Source: Halopseudomonas nanhaiensis
Lineage (GTDB): Bacteria; Pseudomonadota; Gammaproteobacteria; Pseudomonadales; Pseudomonadaceae
Assembly (NCBI RefSeq): GCF_020025155.1
Contig: NZ_CP073751.1
Span: forward strand, 992,001 to 1,056,000
DNA: 64,000 nucleotides
Direction of reading: 5' to 3'
Shown: in pieces, positions 18,212-27,253 of the stretch
Numbering within the stretch: the stretch's first letter is position 1
Layout of the letters: each line of letters begins with the position of its first letter
The notes under the pieces: generated by a model
What the model was told of the DNA's origin: nothing
The model's database searches: none
The model's input: the letters and a program-made list of their open reading frames with translations, nothing else
Program-made: the position numbers and the translations under genes

Positions 18212-18652
18212 TCAAAGCCAAGCAGCATCCCAGTGGGGGTAATCCCCGACAGACTCGACCAGACCAGCGCGTACCGGGTTGGCGATGACGTACCGCGCCA
18301 TAGCCTTCAAGTCTTCTTCGGCCCGCACTGCGCGGTCATGAAATCCGTCTTGCCAGAGGGGCTTACCAGCTTTCGCTGATGCCAACCGCTTCACTCGGCC
18401 GACCGTTACGGACAAGCTTTCGTTACCGAGTTTCATAAGCCAATGGAAGTGGTCTGGCATAACGACGTACGCCCACGTCTGCGCCTGATTCCGGATGGAT
18501 GTTTCACGTAGGATGCCAACCAGTGCTCTTGCCGCTTGCATGTCAGCAAAGTGTGGAAAACGGTTCCGTGTGGTAGCGGTTATCAGGTAGAAGTGGCCGG
18601 GTTGGGATTGTCGACCGTTGCGTAGGTCGCGTGAATGAGGTGTTGGTTTCAT
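18212..18652 (-). CDS. REP-associated tyrosine transposase (RAYT)
   Basis: A 146-residue IS200/IS605-like Y1 transposase. It has GHFYLITATTRNR near the N-terminus, the metal-binding HxH at His68/His70 in MPDHFHWL, and Tyr121 in ARYVIANPVRAG as the likely nucleophile. RAYTs are domesticated, single-copy, non-self-mobilising enzymes thought to spread REP sequences. It is complete and flanked on both sides by REP pairs, is antisense to the flagellar genes, and separates fleR from fliE. Confidence 0.92.
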   Translation of the reverse strand: MKPTPHSRDLRNGRQSQPGHFYLITATTRNRFPHFADMQAARALVGILRETSIRNQAQTWAYVVMPDHFHWLMKLGNESLSVTVGRVKRLASAKAGKPLWQDGFHDRAVRAEEDLKAMARYVIANPVRAGLVESVGDYPHWDAAWL

Positions 18653-18757
18653 CGAATCTGGACGGGTTAAAGCGAATATCTAATCAGACAAACTCGGGCC
18701 GAGCGAAGCGCGATAGCGAAAGTGTGACCGGGACTGTGTTTGCGGTGCTCAGGCTTG

Positions 18758-18830
18758 CTGTCGCCGCGGGTCGCGCCTCCCACAACCTTAACTGCCGCGC
18801 GCATGCAGGAGTGCGGCTCGCGGCGACGCA
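18758..18830. repeat. REP cluster E at the 5' side of the RAYT gene
   Basis: An inverted unit at 18758-18785, almost identical to the inverted unit of cluster D, and a diverged direct unit at 18806-18830. Together with cluster D it brackets the transposase. It ends 14 bases before the sigma-54 promoter of fliE. Confidence 0.82.
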
Positions 18831-18843
18831 GAAGGTATAAAAG

Positions 18844-18859
18844 TGGCACCAATCTTGCT
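18844..18859 (+). promoter_or_regulatory. Sigma-54 promoter for the fliE operon
   Basis: TGGCAC, 5 bases, TTGCT: the best RpoN match in the window, 56 bases before the fliE start. It probably drives fliEFGHIJ. Confidence 0.9.
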
Positions 18860-18914
18860 CTAGTAATTGCAAAGCTGAATTTGCCGTCAATTTTCCTACG
18901 GCTCGGAGATAGCG

Positions 18915-19247
18915 ATGACTCAGGGTGTTGAATTCAATCGACTGATGCTGCAAATGCGTTCCATGCAAGTGGAAGCCATGGGCAAGCCGCAGGCGCCTGC
19001 CCAGATCGACAGGAACGTCAACGAGTCCGCTTTCGGCGATATGCTTTCGCAGGCAGTCGACCGCGTCAATCAGCTGCAGAAAACCACCAGTGGACTGCAG
19101 GCCGGCTACGAGCGTGGCGAGCCGGGCATCGATCTCACGGAAGTGATGATCGCGTCGCAGAAGTCCAGCGTGGCATTCCAGGCGGCCACCCAGGTGCGCA
19201 ACAAGCTCATCACCGCCTATGAAGACATCATGAAGATGCCGATCTGA
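18915..19247 (+). CDS. fliE: Flagellar hook-basal body protein FliE
   Basis: A 110-residue rod adaptor joining the MS ring to the rod. Typical FliE features: FGDMLSQAVDRVNQLQKTT, IDLTEVMIASQKSSVAFQAA and the C-terminus VRNKLITAYEDIMKMPI. First gene of the basal-body/ATPase operon, behind a sigma-54 promoter. Confidence 0.95.
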   Translation: MTQGVEFNRLMLQMRSMQVEAMGKPQAPAQIDRNVNESAFGDMLSQAVDRVNQLQKTTSGLQAGYERGEPGIDLTEVMIASQKSSVAFQAATQVRNKLITAYEDIMKMPI

Positions 19248-19300
19248 ACGCTGAATCGCTCTGCACCCTTGCTGCTCGCCCTGTTTGATCGAGGATAATC

Positions 19301-21022
19301 ATGGAAGCCACTCCCAACACTCCAGCCACCCGCGGCGCGCCGGATATCGAATCCGAGCGCAAGCCCCTGCTGGGCCTGAGCTTTCTCGACAATCTGTCGC
19401 AGTTGCCACTGCTGCGGCAATTCGGTCTGCTGATCGGACTGGCCGCCAGCGTGGCAATCGGTTTTGCCGTGGTGTTGTGGTCACAGCAGCCGGATTACCG
19501 CCCGCTCTACGGCAGCATGGAAAATTACGACGCCGCCCAGGTAGTCGACATCCTTCAACAGGCGCGGATCGAGTACAAGGTCGAGCCGAACAGCGGCGCG
19601 CTGCTGGTTCGCACCGAGCATCTGGCCGACGCCCGGCTGCGCCTGGCGAGTGCTGGCGTGACTCAGCGAGACGCCAATCTGGGCTATGAGATTCTCGATC
19701 GTGAGCAGGGCCTCGGCTCCAGCCAGTTCATGGAAACCACCCGCTACCGTCGCGGTCTGGAAGGCGAGCTGGCGCGGACCATTTCCAGCCTGAACGGCAT
19801 CAAGGGCGCCCGGGTACATATCGCCATGCCGCGCACCACGGTCTTCGTGCGCGATGACCGCAAGCCCAGCGCATCGGTGCTATTGGAGATGTACGCCGGT
19901 CGCAGCATCGAGCCTTCCCAGGTCATGGCCATCGTCAATCTCGTAGCGACCAGTGTTCCGGAGCTGTCGAAGGATCAGGTCACGGTTGTCGATCAGAGCG
20001 GCAATCTGCTGTCCGACCAGAGCGAACTCAGTGAACTGACCATAGCCGGCCGCCAGTTCGATCACGCGCGCCGTCTGGAAGACACCTATACCCGCCGGGT
20101 GCACAACATCCTTCAGCCAGTCCTGGGCACCGGCCGTTACAAGGCTGAAGTGTCTGCAGACGTCGACTTCAGCGCCATCGAATCGACCGCGGAGACCTTC
20201 AGCCCGGAATCGGCCGTGCGCAGCGAGCAGGTCCTCAGCGAGCAGCGCGCTTCCGGCCAAGGGCCGCAGGGCGTACCGGGCGCATTGACCAATCAGCCGC
20301 CCGGCGCCGTGCAGGTGCCGGAGCAGGTGGTCGATCCGGAAACCGGCGAGCCTGTTGTTGCCGCCCCGCCGCGCGACGTCCGCGAGCAAAGCACCCGCAA
20401 CTACGAGCTCGACCGCCAGATCAGCTATACCCGCCAGCAGCAGGGGCGGTTGCGTCGGCTTTCCGTCGCGGTAGTGGTGGACGACCCGGTCCAGGTGAAT
20501 GCGGAAACCGGCGAAACCACACGCGTCCCCCTCAGTGAGGCCGAGATCGCTCGTCTGACCCGGCTTGTGCAGGACGCTGTAGGTTATGACGCCAGCCGCG
20601 GCGACAGCGTCAGCGTCATCAACAGCGCCTTCGTGCCGCAGAGTGTCCCGGAAGAGCTGCCCGAAATTCCGTTCTGGTCGCAGCCCTGGTTCTGGGATGT
20701 GGCCAAGCAGTTCCTCGGTATACTCTTCGTCCTGATTCTGGTGTTCGGCGTGTTGCGCCCGGTGCTCAAGAACCTGACCACCAGCAGCAAGCCGCTTGCC
20801 GCGGGCGCCGGATATCCGGCGGAGCTGGACGATATGGGGGGGCTTGGTGACGACCTGCGAGAAGACCGTGTCAGCCTCTCCGGCCCTTCAGGTGGTCCGG
20901 TCATGTTGCCAGCACCTGGCGCAGGCTATGAACAGCAGTTGAACGCGATCAAGGGCCTGCTTGCAGAAGACCCCGGCCGTGTCGCCCAGGTAGTCAAAGA
21001 GTGGATCAACGAAGATGAATGA
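19301..21022 (+). CDS. fliF: Flagellar MS-ring protein FliF
   Basis: A 573-residue inner-membrane ring protein. Two membrane segments bracket the periplasmic ring-building part: one at about residues 44-63 (GLLIGLAASVAIGFAVVLWS) and one at about 465-490 (FLGILFVLILVFGVLRPVL). Between them lie YRPLYGSMENYDAAQVVDIL, the conserved RRGLEGELARTI, and the Gln/Arg-rich RYNYELDRQ-like segment seen as STRNYELDRQISYTRQQQG. The C-terminal tail (LLAEDPGRVAQVVKEWINED) is the FliG-binding helix. It overlaps fliG by 8 bases. Confidence 0.96.
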   Translation: MEATPNTPATRGAPDIESERKPLLGLSFLDNLSQLPLLRQFGLLIGLAASVAIGFAVVLWSQQPDYRPLYGSMENYDAAQVVDILQQARIEYKVEPNSGALLVRTEHLADARLRLASAGVTQRDANLGYEILDREQGLGSSQFMETTRYRRGLEGELARTISSLNGIKGARVHIAMPRTTVFVRDDRKPSASVLLEMYAGRSIEPSQVMAIVNLVATSVPELSKDQVTVVDQSGNLLSDQSELSELTIAGRQFDHARRLEDTYTRRVHNILQPVLGTGRYKAEVSADVDFSAIESTAETFSPESAVRSEQVLSEQRASGQGPQGVPGALTNQPPGAVQVPEQVVDPETGEPVVAAPPRDVREQSTRNYELDRQISYTRQQQGRLRRLSVAVVVDDPVQVNAETGETTRVPLSEAEIARLTRLVQDAVGYDASRGDSVSVINSAFVPQSVPEELPEIPFWSQPWFWDVAKQFLGILFVLILVFGVLRPVLKNLTTSSKPLAAGAGYPAELDDMGGLGDDLREDRVSLSGPSGGPVMLPAPGAGYEQQLNAIKGLLAEDPGRVAQVVKEWINEDE

Positions 21023-22034
21023 AGAAGTCAAACGCCCGCAGAAGCTCTCCAAGCTCGACAAGGCGGCGATCTTCCTGCTGAGCCTGGGTGAATCGGATGC
21101 CGCGGCGATCCTCAAGCACATGGGCCCGAAGGAAGTTCAGCGGGTAGGCAGCGCCATGGCCGGGTTGCGCACCGTCCAGCGTGAGCAGGTGCAGCAGGTG
21201 ATGGGCGATTTCATCGAGGTGGTTGGCGAGCAGACCGGTCTGGGCGTTGGCGCCGACAACTACATCCGCAAGATGCTTACCCAGGCGCTGGGCGAGGACA
21301 AGGCCAACAGCCTGGTCGATCGGATTCTGCTCGGCGGCAGCACATCGGGCCTGGACAGCCTTAAATGGATGGAGCCGCGCGCCGTGGCCGACGTCATTCG
21401 TTACGAGCATCCGCAGATCCAGGCCATCGTGGTCGCCTACCTTGATCCGGACATGGCCGCCGAAGTCATCGGCTATTTCGATCACAAGGTGCGCCTCGAC
21501 GTGCTGCTCCGCGTAGCGTCGCTCAATACCGTGCAGCCGTCGGCGCTGAAGGAACTCAACGAAATCCTCGAGAAACAGTTCGCCGGCAATTCGAACACCA
21601 TTCGCGCCAACATGGGCGGAGTCAAGCGCACGGCGGACATCATGAACTTCCTCGAAACCACTACCGAGTCGCAGATCATCGAGGCGATCCGCGAGATCGA
21701 CGAGGATCTTTCGACCAAGATCGAAGACCTGATGTTCGTCTTCGACAACCTGGCCGACGTCGACGACCGCGGTATTCAGGCGCTGCTGCGCGAAGTATCC
21801 TCGGAGGTGCTGATCGTCGCGCTCAAGGGCGCCGACGAGGCGATCAAGGACAAGATCTTCCGCAACATGTCCAAGCGCGCATCCGAGCTGCTGCAGGACG
21901 ACCTCGAAGCCAAGGGGCCGGTGCGCATCAGCGAAGTGGAAGCGGCGCAGAAGGAAATTCTCACCATCGCACGCCGCATGGCCGACGCTGGCGAAATCGT
22001 GCTGGGTGGCAAGGGCGGCGAGGAAATGATTTAA
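21015..22034 (+). CDS. fliG: Flagellar motor switch protein FliG
   Basis: A 339-residue C-ring protein that meets the stator and turns ion flow into torque. Segments LDKAAIFLLSLGESDAAAIL and MGPKEVQRVGSAMAGL (N domain), LDSLKWMEPRAVADVIRYEHPQIQ with the EHPQ motif (middle), and MFVFDNLADVDDRGIQALLR plus LKGADEAIKDKIFRNMSKRA (C domain carrying the charged torque residues). Starts inside the end of fliF. Confidence 0.96.
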   Translation: MNEEVKRPQKLSKLDKAAIFLLSLGESDAAAILKHMGPKEVQRVGSAMAGLRTVQREQVQQVMGDFIEVVGEQTGLGVGADNYIRKMLTQALGEDKANSLVDRILLGGSTSGLDSLKWMEPRAVADVIRYEHPQIQAIVVAYLDPDMAAEVIGYFDHKVRLDVLLRVASLNTVQPSALKELNEILEKQFAGNSNTIRANMGGVKRTADIMNFLETTTESQIIEAIREIDEDLSTKIEDLMFVFDNLADVDDRGIQALLREVSSEVLIVALKGADEAIKDKIFRNMSKRASELLQDDLEAKGPVRISEVEAAQKEILTIARRMADAGEIVLGGKGGEEMI

Positions 22035-22098
22035 CCTTTTCATCATGCGGCTCCGTCTGGACGGAGCCACCGTGTCCCGATTCTCGAGGTGGTTTCAG

Positions 22099-22875
22099 AT
22101 GGCCGAAAAATCCGACAGCGACCTGATACGCGGGGCCAAGCCGACCGCGTTCGCCCTGTGGGATCTGCCGAGCTTCGATTCGGAACCGCTTCAGGTTCCT
22201 CTGGAATCGTCGGAGCCGGAGGCCGAGGACGAGACCGTTATCGAACTACCCGAAGAGGTGGAGGAAGCGCCCAAGCCCTTCACCGTCGAAGAGCTTGAAC
22301 AGATCCGTGAGGAGGCCTACAACGAGGGCTTCGCTGCCGGCGAGCGTGACGGTTTTCATTCCGGTCAGCTGAAGGGTCAGCAGGAAGCCAAGGTGCGCCT
22401 GGATGCGCGCATGGGTGAGGTCGAAGCGCTGATGGCGCAGCTGATGGAGCCGATGCATGATCAGGACGAGCAGATCGAGGACATGATGCTCAAGCTTGTC
22501 GAGACCATGGTCCGGCAGGTCATCCACCGCGAACTGCTGACCGACTCCAGCCAGATTCTCAAGGTTCTGCGTGGCGCGCTGAAAGCCTTGCCAATGGGGG
22601 CCGGAAATATCCGTATCTATCTCAATCCGGCCGATTTCGAAGCAGTCAAGGCGTTGCGCGAGCGGCACGAGGAGAGTTGGCGCCTGCTCGAGGACGACGC
22701 GCTGCTGCCCGGCGGCTGCCGTGTCGAGACCGAGCACAGCCAGGTCGACGCCACGCTGGAAACGCGGCTGGCGCAGATCGTCGAACAACTGTTCGAGGAG
22801 CGCCGCGAACAGCGCGCTCACCCGCCTGAGCCGGACATGACGCTGTCGGCTTCCCCTGCGCCGGACGCGCCATGA
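22099..22875 (+). CDS. fliH: Flagellar export ATPase regulator FliH
   Basis: A 258-residue stalk protein that holds the FliI ATPase inactive and links it to the C ring. It has an acidic N-terminal third ([18 protein letters not shown]), a glycine-spaced helix ([20 protein letters not shown]) typical of the FliH dimer, and the C-terminal domain [18 protein letters not shown]. The start at 22099 is chosen because FliH similarity starts at MAEKSDSD and GAGGTGG lies upstream. Overlaps fliI by 4 bases. Confidence 0.92.
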   Translation: MAEKSDSDLIRGAKPTAFALWDLPSFDSEPLQVPLESSEPEAEDETVIELPEEVEEAPKPFTVEELEQIREEAYNEGFAAGERDGFHSGQLKGQQEAKVRLDARMGEVEALMAQLMEPMHDQDEQIEDMMLKLVETMVRQVIHRELLTDSSQILKVLRGALKALPMGAGNIRIYLNPADFEAVKALRERHEESWRLLEDDALLPGGCRVETEHSQVDATLETRLAQIVEQLFEERREQRAHPPEPDMTLSASPAPDAP

Positions 22876-24224
22876 GCACCCCCGAGCGCATCAGCTTCGC
22901 CAGGCGGCTTGCCCGCTATCCCGCCGCGCTCAGGCTGGCTGATGAGCCGGTGGTGGAAGGCCGCCTGATCCGCATGGTGGGGCTGACCCTGGAAGCCGAA
23001 GGCTGCAAGGCGCCGGTCGGCAGCCGCTGTCTGGTGATCAGTGAAACAGCGGCCGGCCACAGCCAGATCGAAGCCGAGGTGATGGGCTTTGCCGGTAGCA
23101 AGATCTATCTCATGCCGGTCGACAGCCTGCAGGGCGTGCAGCCCGGAGCGCGGGTCGTGCCATCCGCAGGCGGCGGCAAGTTGCCGATGGGCTTCGGCAT
23201 GCTTGGACGGGTGGTGGACGGAATCGGCCGGCCTCTGGATGGCAAAGGCATGTTCAAGGCCGACGATTGGGTCGACCTCAATGGCCCGGTGATCAACCCG
23301 CTCAAGCGCCATCCCATCGAGGACACCCTGGACGTCGGTATCTGCGCCATCAACAGTCTGCTCACCGTCGGGCGCGGACAGCGCCTGGGCCTGTTTGCCG
23401 GTAGCGGGGTCGGCAAGTCGATGTTGCTTGGCATGATGACCCGTTTCACCGACGCCGACATCACCATCGTCGGGCTGGTCGGAGAGCGTGGCCGCGAGGT
23501 AAAGGAGTTCATCGAGCAGATTCTCGGCGAGAAGGGTATGGCCCGATCGGTGGTTGTGGCGTCGCCAGCCGATGATGCACCGTTGATGCGCCTGCGCGCG
23601 GCGATGTACTGCACGCGTATAGCGGAGTACTTCCGCGATCAAGGGAAGAACGTGTTGCTGCTGATGGACTCGCTGACCCGCTTCGCGCAGGCCCAGCGCG
23701 AGATCGCCCTGGCGATTGGTGAGCCGCCGGCGACCAAGGGATACCCGCCATCGGTGTTCGCCAAATTGCCGGCGCTGGTCGAGCGGGCGGGCAATGCCGA
23801 GGAGGGCGGCGGCTCGATTACCGCGTTCTATACCGTGCTTTCCGAGGGCGATGACCAGCAGGACCCGATCGCCGATGCCTCCCGGGCGATTCTTGACGGT
23901 CACGTTGTACTCTCGCGCCGCCTGGCCGAGGAGGGGCACTACCCCGCGATCGACATCGAAGCGTCGATCAGCCGAGCCATGCCGCAGATCGTCAGTCACG
24001 ACTATCTGCAGAAGGCCCAGTTGTTCAAGCAGATGTACGCACGCTACCAGCAGAGTCGCGACCTGATCAGCGTTGGCGCCTATTCGGCCGGCTCAGATCC
24101 GCTGACCGACAGGGCCATTCACAAGATGCCCGCGATGCAGGGCTTCCTGCGGCAGAGTCTGAACACCAGTGTACGTTTGCCGGAAAGCCAGGCGGCGCTG
24201 GAAAAGCTGGTGAGCAATGAGTGA
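22872..24224 (+). CDS. fliI: Flagellum-specific ATPase FliI
   Basis: A 450-residue F1-beta-like ATPase of the flagellar type III export system. Walker [18 protein letters not shown], the [12 protein letters not shown] loop and Walker [21 protein letters not shown] are intact, followed by [18 protein letters not shown]. The N-terminal beta barrel is at about 1-100. The start overlaps fliH and the end overlaps fliJ by 8 bases. Confidence 0.96.
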   Translation: MSTPERISFARRLARYPAALRLADEPVVEGRLIRMVGLTLEAEGCKAPVGSRCLVISETAAGHSQIEAEVMGFAGSKIYLMPVDSLQGVQPGARVVPSAGGGKLPMGFGMLGRVVDGIGRPLDGKGMFKADDWVDLNGPVINPLKRHPIEDTLDVGICAINSLLTVGRGQRLGLFAGSGVGKSMLLGMMTRFTDADITIVGLVGERGREVKEFIEQILGEKGMARSVVVASPADDAPLMRLRAAMYCTRIAEYFRDQGKNVLLLMDSLTRFAQAQREIALAIGEPPATKGYPPSVFAKLPALVERAGNAEEGGGSITAFYTVLSEGDDQQDPIADASRAILDGHVVLSRRLAEEGHYPAIDIEASISRAMPQIVSHDYLQKAQLFKQMYARYQQSRDLISVGAYSAGSDPLTDRAIHKMPAMQGFLRQSLNTSVRLPESQAALEKLVSNE

Positions 24225-24672
24225 AAGCCGCATCCGCCGCCTCGCGCCGGTCGTGGAGATGGCCGTCGACGAAGAGCGCAAGGCTGCCGCCCGCCTGGGT
24301 GAAAGCCAGAAGCAGGTTGACGACGCCAGGGTGCGACTGCGTGATCTGGAGTTCTACTGCAGCGAGTACGAAAAAGGCTGGACCCAGCGTGGCAGTCAGG
24401 GCGTCGGTCGTGACTGGCTGCTCAACTATCAGCGGTTCATGGCGCAGATGCAGACCGCCATCGAGCAGCAGACGCAAACCGTGAAATGGTACGAAACCAG
24501 CCTGGACAAGGTACGCGAGCAGTGGCGTCAGCGCTATCAGCGTGTCGAAGCACTGCGCAAGCTGATCGAGCGTTACCAGCAGGAAGCACGGGCCAGAGCT
24601 GACCGCCAGGAGCAGAAATTGCTCGACGAACTCTCGCAGCGCGCATTCGACTCTCGTCGTAGCAACCCCTGA
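24217..24672 (+). CDS. fliJ: Flagellar export protein FliJ
   Basis: A 151-residue, highly charged, antiparallel coiled-coil protein that inserts into the FliI hexamer like the gamma subunit of F-ATPase. Long helices rich in Gln, Arg and Glu run throughout ([40 protein letters not shown]). Starts within the end of fliI. The short gap that follows (72 bases) holds no clear terminator or promoter. Confidence 0.9.
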   Translation: MSESRIRRLAPVVEMAVDEERKAAARLGESQKQVDDARVRLRDLEFYCSEYEKGWTQRGSQGVGRDWLLNYQRFMAQMQTAIEQQTQTVKWYETSLDKVREQWRQRYQRVEALRKLIERYQQEARARADRQEQKLLDELSQRAFDSRRSNP

Positions 24673-24744
24673 CAGCCTGCCCAGCCTGTGCTACAAACAA
24701 TTGAACAACCCGCGCTTTTTCCGATGCCAGTTCAGGAGTCATAA

Positions 24745-25050
24745 ATGCCGATTCAGGCCAACCTGTCAAACGATGGTCAGGTGCTGACCATCCGCGTGAG
24801 CGGGCGTTTCGACTTCGGCGCCCACCAGGACTTTCGTGAGGCGTACGAGCGCAGCGGCCTGACTCCGCAGCGCTATGTCGTGGACCTGCAGGATACCGAT
24901 TACATCGACAGCTCGGCGCTCGGCATGCTGTTGTTGTTGCGCGATCATGCCGGGGGCGATTCGGCGATGATCCAGATCGTTCATTGCAATCCGGACGTGC
25001 GCAAGGTGTTCGCGATCTCCAATTTCGAACAACTGTTCGCAATCGAATAA
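24745..25050 (+). CDS. STAS-domain anti-sigma factor antagonist (HsbA-like)
   Basis: A 101-residue single STAS domain. VLTIRVSGRFDFGAHQDFRE and YIDSSALGMLLLLRDHAGGD are the SpoIIAA-type motifs, with Ser56/Ser57 at the site phosphorylated by partner kinases. In P. aeruginosa the similar HsbA, phosphorylated on Ser56, binds the anti-sigma factor FlgM and so tunes sigma-28 activity; that role here is inference. It lies two bases ahead of the gene for its likely kinase/phosphatase. Confidence 0.85.
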   Translation: MPIQANLSNDGQVLTIRVSGRFDFGAHQDFREAYERSGLTPQRYVVDLQDTDYIDSSALGMLLLLRDHAGGDSAMIQIVHCNPDVRKVFAISNFEQLFAIE

Positions 25051-25052
25051 TC

Positions 25053-26774
25053 ATGTCCGAACAGGCGCTGCGGCCTGTCGAGTCGACAACGGGCCTCACG
25101 GTTCTGGTTGCCGATGATAACCCGACCGATCGAATGATCCTCGGCCGTCTGGTCGAGAGCCTGGGCCATCGCGTGCTGCGGGCGGAGAACGGGCAACAGG
25201 CCGTGGACCGTTTCATCGCGGAGCGCCCTGATCTGGTCCTGCTGGATGCGCTGATGCCGGTGATGGACGGCTTTGAAGCGGCCCGGCAGATCAAGCGGTC
25301 GGCCGGCGAAGACCTGATTCCGATCATCTTCCTCACCAGCCTGACCGAAACCGACGCACTGGTCAGCTGCCTTGCCGCCGGTGGCGACGACTTTCTCACC
25401 AAGCCGTATAACCCGATCATCCTCCAGGCGAAGATTCAGGCGTTTCAGCGGATGCAGGAGATGCATCAGACGCTGCAGACGCAGCGCGATCTGATCGCCA
25501 GTCAACACCAGCGGCTGATTCGCGATCAGGAGATGGCCAAGATCATCTTCGACCGGGTCGCGCACGCCGGCTGCCTGTCGGCAGGTAATCTGCGGTACCT
25601 GCAGTCGGCCTACGCCATGTTCAACGGTGACATTCTTCTGGCGGCGTACAAACCGTCTGGTGGGATGCACCTGCTCCTTGGCGACTTCACCGGGCATGGC
25701 CTGTCCGCGGCCATCGGTGCGATGCCGCTTGCCGAAGCCTTCTACGCCATGAGCGCACGGGGGTTCGTGCTACGCGACATCGTCACCGAACTCAACCACA
25801 AGCTCGGGCAGATCCTGCCAGTGGGCATCTTCTGCTGCGCCGTGCTGGTGGAGGTCAATCCCGGCAAGGGTCTGGTGGAAATCTGGAACGGTGGGCTGCC
25901 GGAAGTGCTGATCCTCGGGCGTGAAGGGCAATTGCTGCACCGGGTGGAGTCCAGTCATCTGCCCCTTGGCGTGGCCAGGGCCGATCGATTTGATGCAAGC
26001 CCTGTGGTGTTGCCGATGGCGCCCGGCGAGCGGCTGATGTGCTGGACCGATGGCGTCATCGAGAGCCGCAGCCAGGCCGGTGAGCTATTCGGCGAGCAGC
26101 GGGTACTGGAGGTGCTGCAGTCCTTCGTCGGCTCGCCGGAACAGGCTTTCGACGGTCTGCTGGCAGCCGTCGAGGACTTCCACGGCAGTCCTGAGGACGA
26201 CTTGAGCCTGCTGGAAATGGTCATGCTCGAGCCGGGCCAGCAGCGACCGGTACCTGCTGCGCCTCGCGGTCATTACCAGGCGGCTCAGGATTGGCGGCTG
26301 GCCTATACCTTTCGGGCGGGGTCGATACGGCAGCACAATCCGCTGCCCTTTCTGCTCGAGATGCTTATGGAGGTGCCCGGGCTGCGCCCGCATGCCGGCA
26401 CGTTGTTCACCGTTCTCAGCGAGTTGTACAGCAATGCGCTGGAGCATGGCCTGCTGAAGCTGGACTCGGGCTGGAAGCGTGATTCGGAGGGGTTCACCTA
26501 TTACTACTCCGAACGCAATCAGCGCCTCGCTGCACTCGACAATGGCTGGATCGACGTGAGTATCGACCACTGCCCCGGCCCCACCGGCGGGCGGCTGGTC
26601 ATCGAGATGGAAGACAGCGGTGGTGGCTTTAGCGTGCAACCAGCCGCGATCGGGGAGGGCTATGCGGGGCGCGGTCTGGCGCTCATCTCGGCGCTGGCGG
26701 ACAAGGTTCAGTTCAACGAGCAGGGCAATCGCGTCACGGTAGAGTTCACCTGGCAGCTTGGGCATACTCACTGA
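25053..26774 (+). CDS. Fused receiver - PP2C phosphatase - HATPase kinase regulator (HsbR-like)
   Basis: A 573-residue three-part regulator. Residues about 15-135 form a receiver with Asp65 (LVLLDALMPVMDG) and Lys in LTKPYNP. Residues about 185-395 are a SpoIIE/PP2C phosphatase (GDFTGHGLSAAIGAMPLAEA, CWTDGVIES). The C-terminus, about 430-573, is a GHKL anti-sigma-type kinase (VLSELYSNALEHGLLKLDSG, MEDSGGGF, GRGLALISALAD). One protein can thus phosphorylate and dephosphorylate the STAS protein next door under receiver control. The start at 25053 follows the STAS stop by two bases. Confidence 0.9.
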   Translation: MSEQALRPVESTTGLTVLVADDNPTDRMILGRLVESLGHRVLRAENGQQAVDRFIAERPDLVLLDALMPVMDGFEAARQIKRSAGEDLIPIIFLTSLTETDALVSCLAAGGDDFLTKPYNPIILQAKIQAFQRMQEMHQTLQTQRDLIASQHQRLIRDQEMAKIIFDRVAHAGCLSAGNLRYLQSAYAMFNGDILLAAYKPSGGMHLLLGDFTGHGLSAAIGAMPLAEAFYAMSARGFVLRDIVTELNHKLGQILPVGIFCCAVLVEVNPGKGLVEIWNGGLPEVLILGREGQLLHRVESSHLPLGVARADRFDASPVVLPMAPGERLMCWTDGVIESRSQAGELFGEQRVLEVLQSFVGSPEQAFDGLLAAVEDFHGSPEDDLSLLEMVMLEPGQQRPVPAAPRGHYQAAQDWRLAYTFRAGSIRQHNPLPFLLEMLMEVPGLRPHAGTLFTVLSELYSNALEHGLLKLDSGWKRDSEGFTYYYSERNQRLAALDNGWIDVSIDHCPGPTGGRLVIEMEDSGGGFSVQPAAIGEGYAGRGLALISALADKVQFNEQGNRVTVEFTWQLGHTH

Positions 26775-26821
26775 CCGGCGAGCGACAACGCAGCCAAATT
26801 TCCATGCCAGACAGGGATGCG

Positions 26822-27172
26822 ATGACTACAGATCTTCCGGATTTCGACCCGAGTGTTCAGGACGCGCTGAAGGAATTGATGCGCGACGACTATCGGCTGC
26901 TGGTCGAAACCTTTCTCGGCGATGCGCAGCGGCGGCTTGATGATCTGCGGGCGGCGCTGACAACCCAGAGCTGGGATCTCTTTCGACAGAGCGCACACAG
27001 TTTTCGCGGCAGCTGCGGCAACATGGGCGCGCTGGCATTGGAACAGGCGTGCAGCGTGGCGGAACGCGCCGGGCTCGAGCGCAACGCGCCTGCCGCCGAG
27101 CGCGCCCTCTCCGAGCTCGAGTTGCTGCATGCCCGCGTCGTCCCGTTGATGCAGGCAAGGCTGGATGTCTAG
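26822..27172 (+). CDS. Hpt histidine phosphotransfer protein
   Basis: A 116-residue Hpt domain with His59 in QSAHSFRGSCGNMGALAL, the four-helix-bundle pattern and no other domain. It is the third gene of the STAS/receiver module, and its likely job is to carry phosphate to the receiver at Asp65 of the neighbouring regulator from an unlinked hybrid kinase. ATG 26822 is preferred because AGGGA lies just upstream; ATG 26804 would add six residues. Confidence 0.88.
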   Translation: MTTDLPDFDPSVQDALKELMRDDYRLLVETFLGDAQRRLDDLRAALTTQSWDLFRQSAHSFRGSCGNMGALALEQACSVAERAGLERNAPAAERALSELELLHARVVPLMQARLDV

Positions 27173-27187
27173 GTATCTGCGCTAACT

Positions 27188-27203
27188 TGGCCCGGACCTT
27201 GCT
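27188..27203 (+). promoter_or_regulatory. Sigma-54 promoter for fliK
   Basis: TGGCCC, 5 bases, TTGCT, with the GG and GC elements correctly spaced. It lies 51 bases before fliK and just after the Hpt gene. Confidence 0.8.
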
Positions 27204-27253
27204 TCGTCACCGGTTATAGACGTACAACCGTCGCGTTATCGGAGATGCATGCG

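Noticed and set aside
24673-24744. Possible sigma-28 promoter before the STAS gene
   Set aside because: Only CCGATG and a loose TGAA box are present; the match is much poorer than at the fliC promoters.
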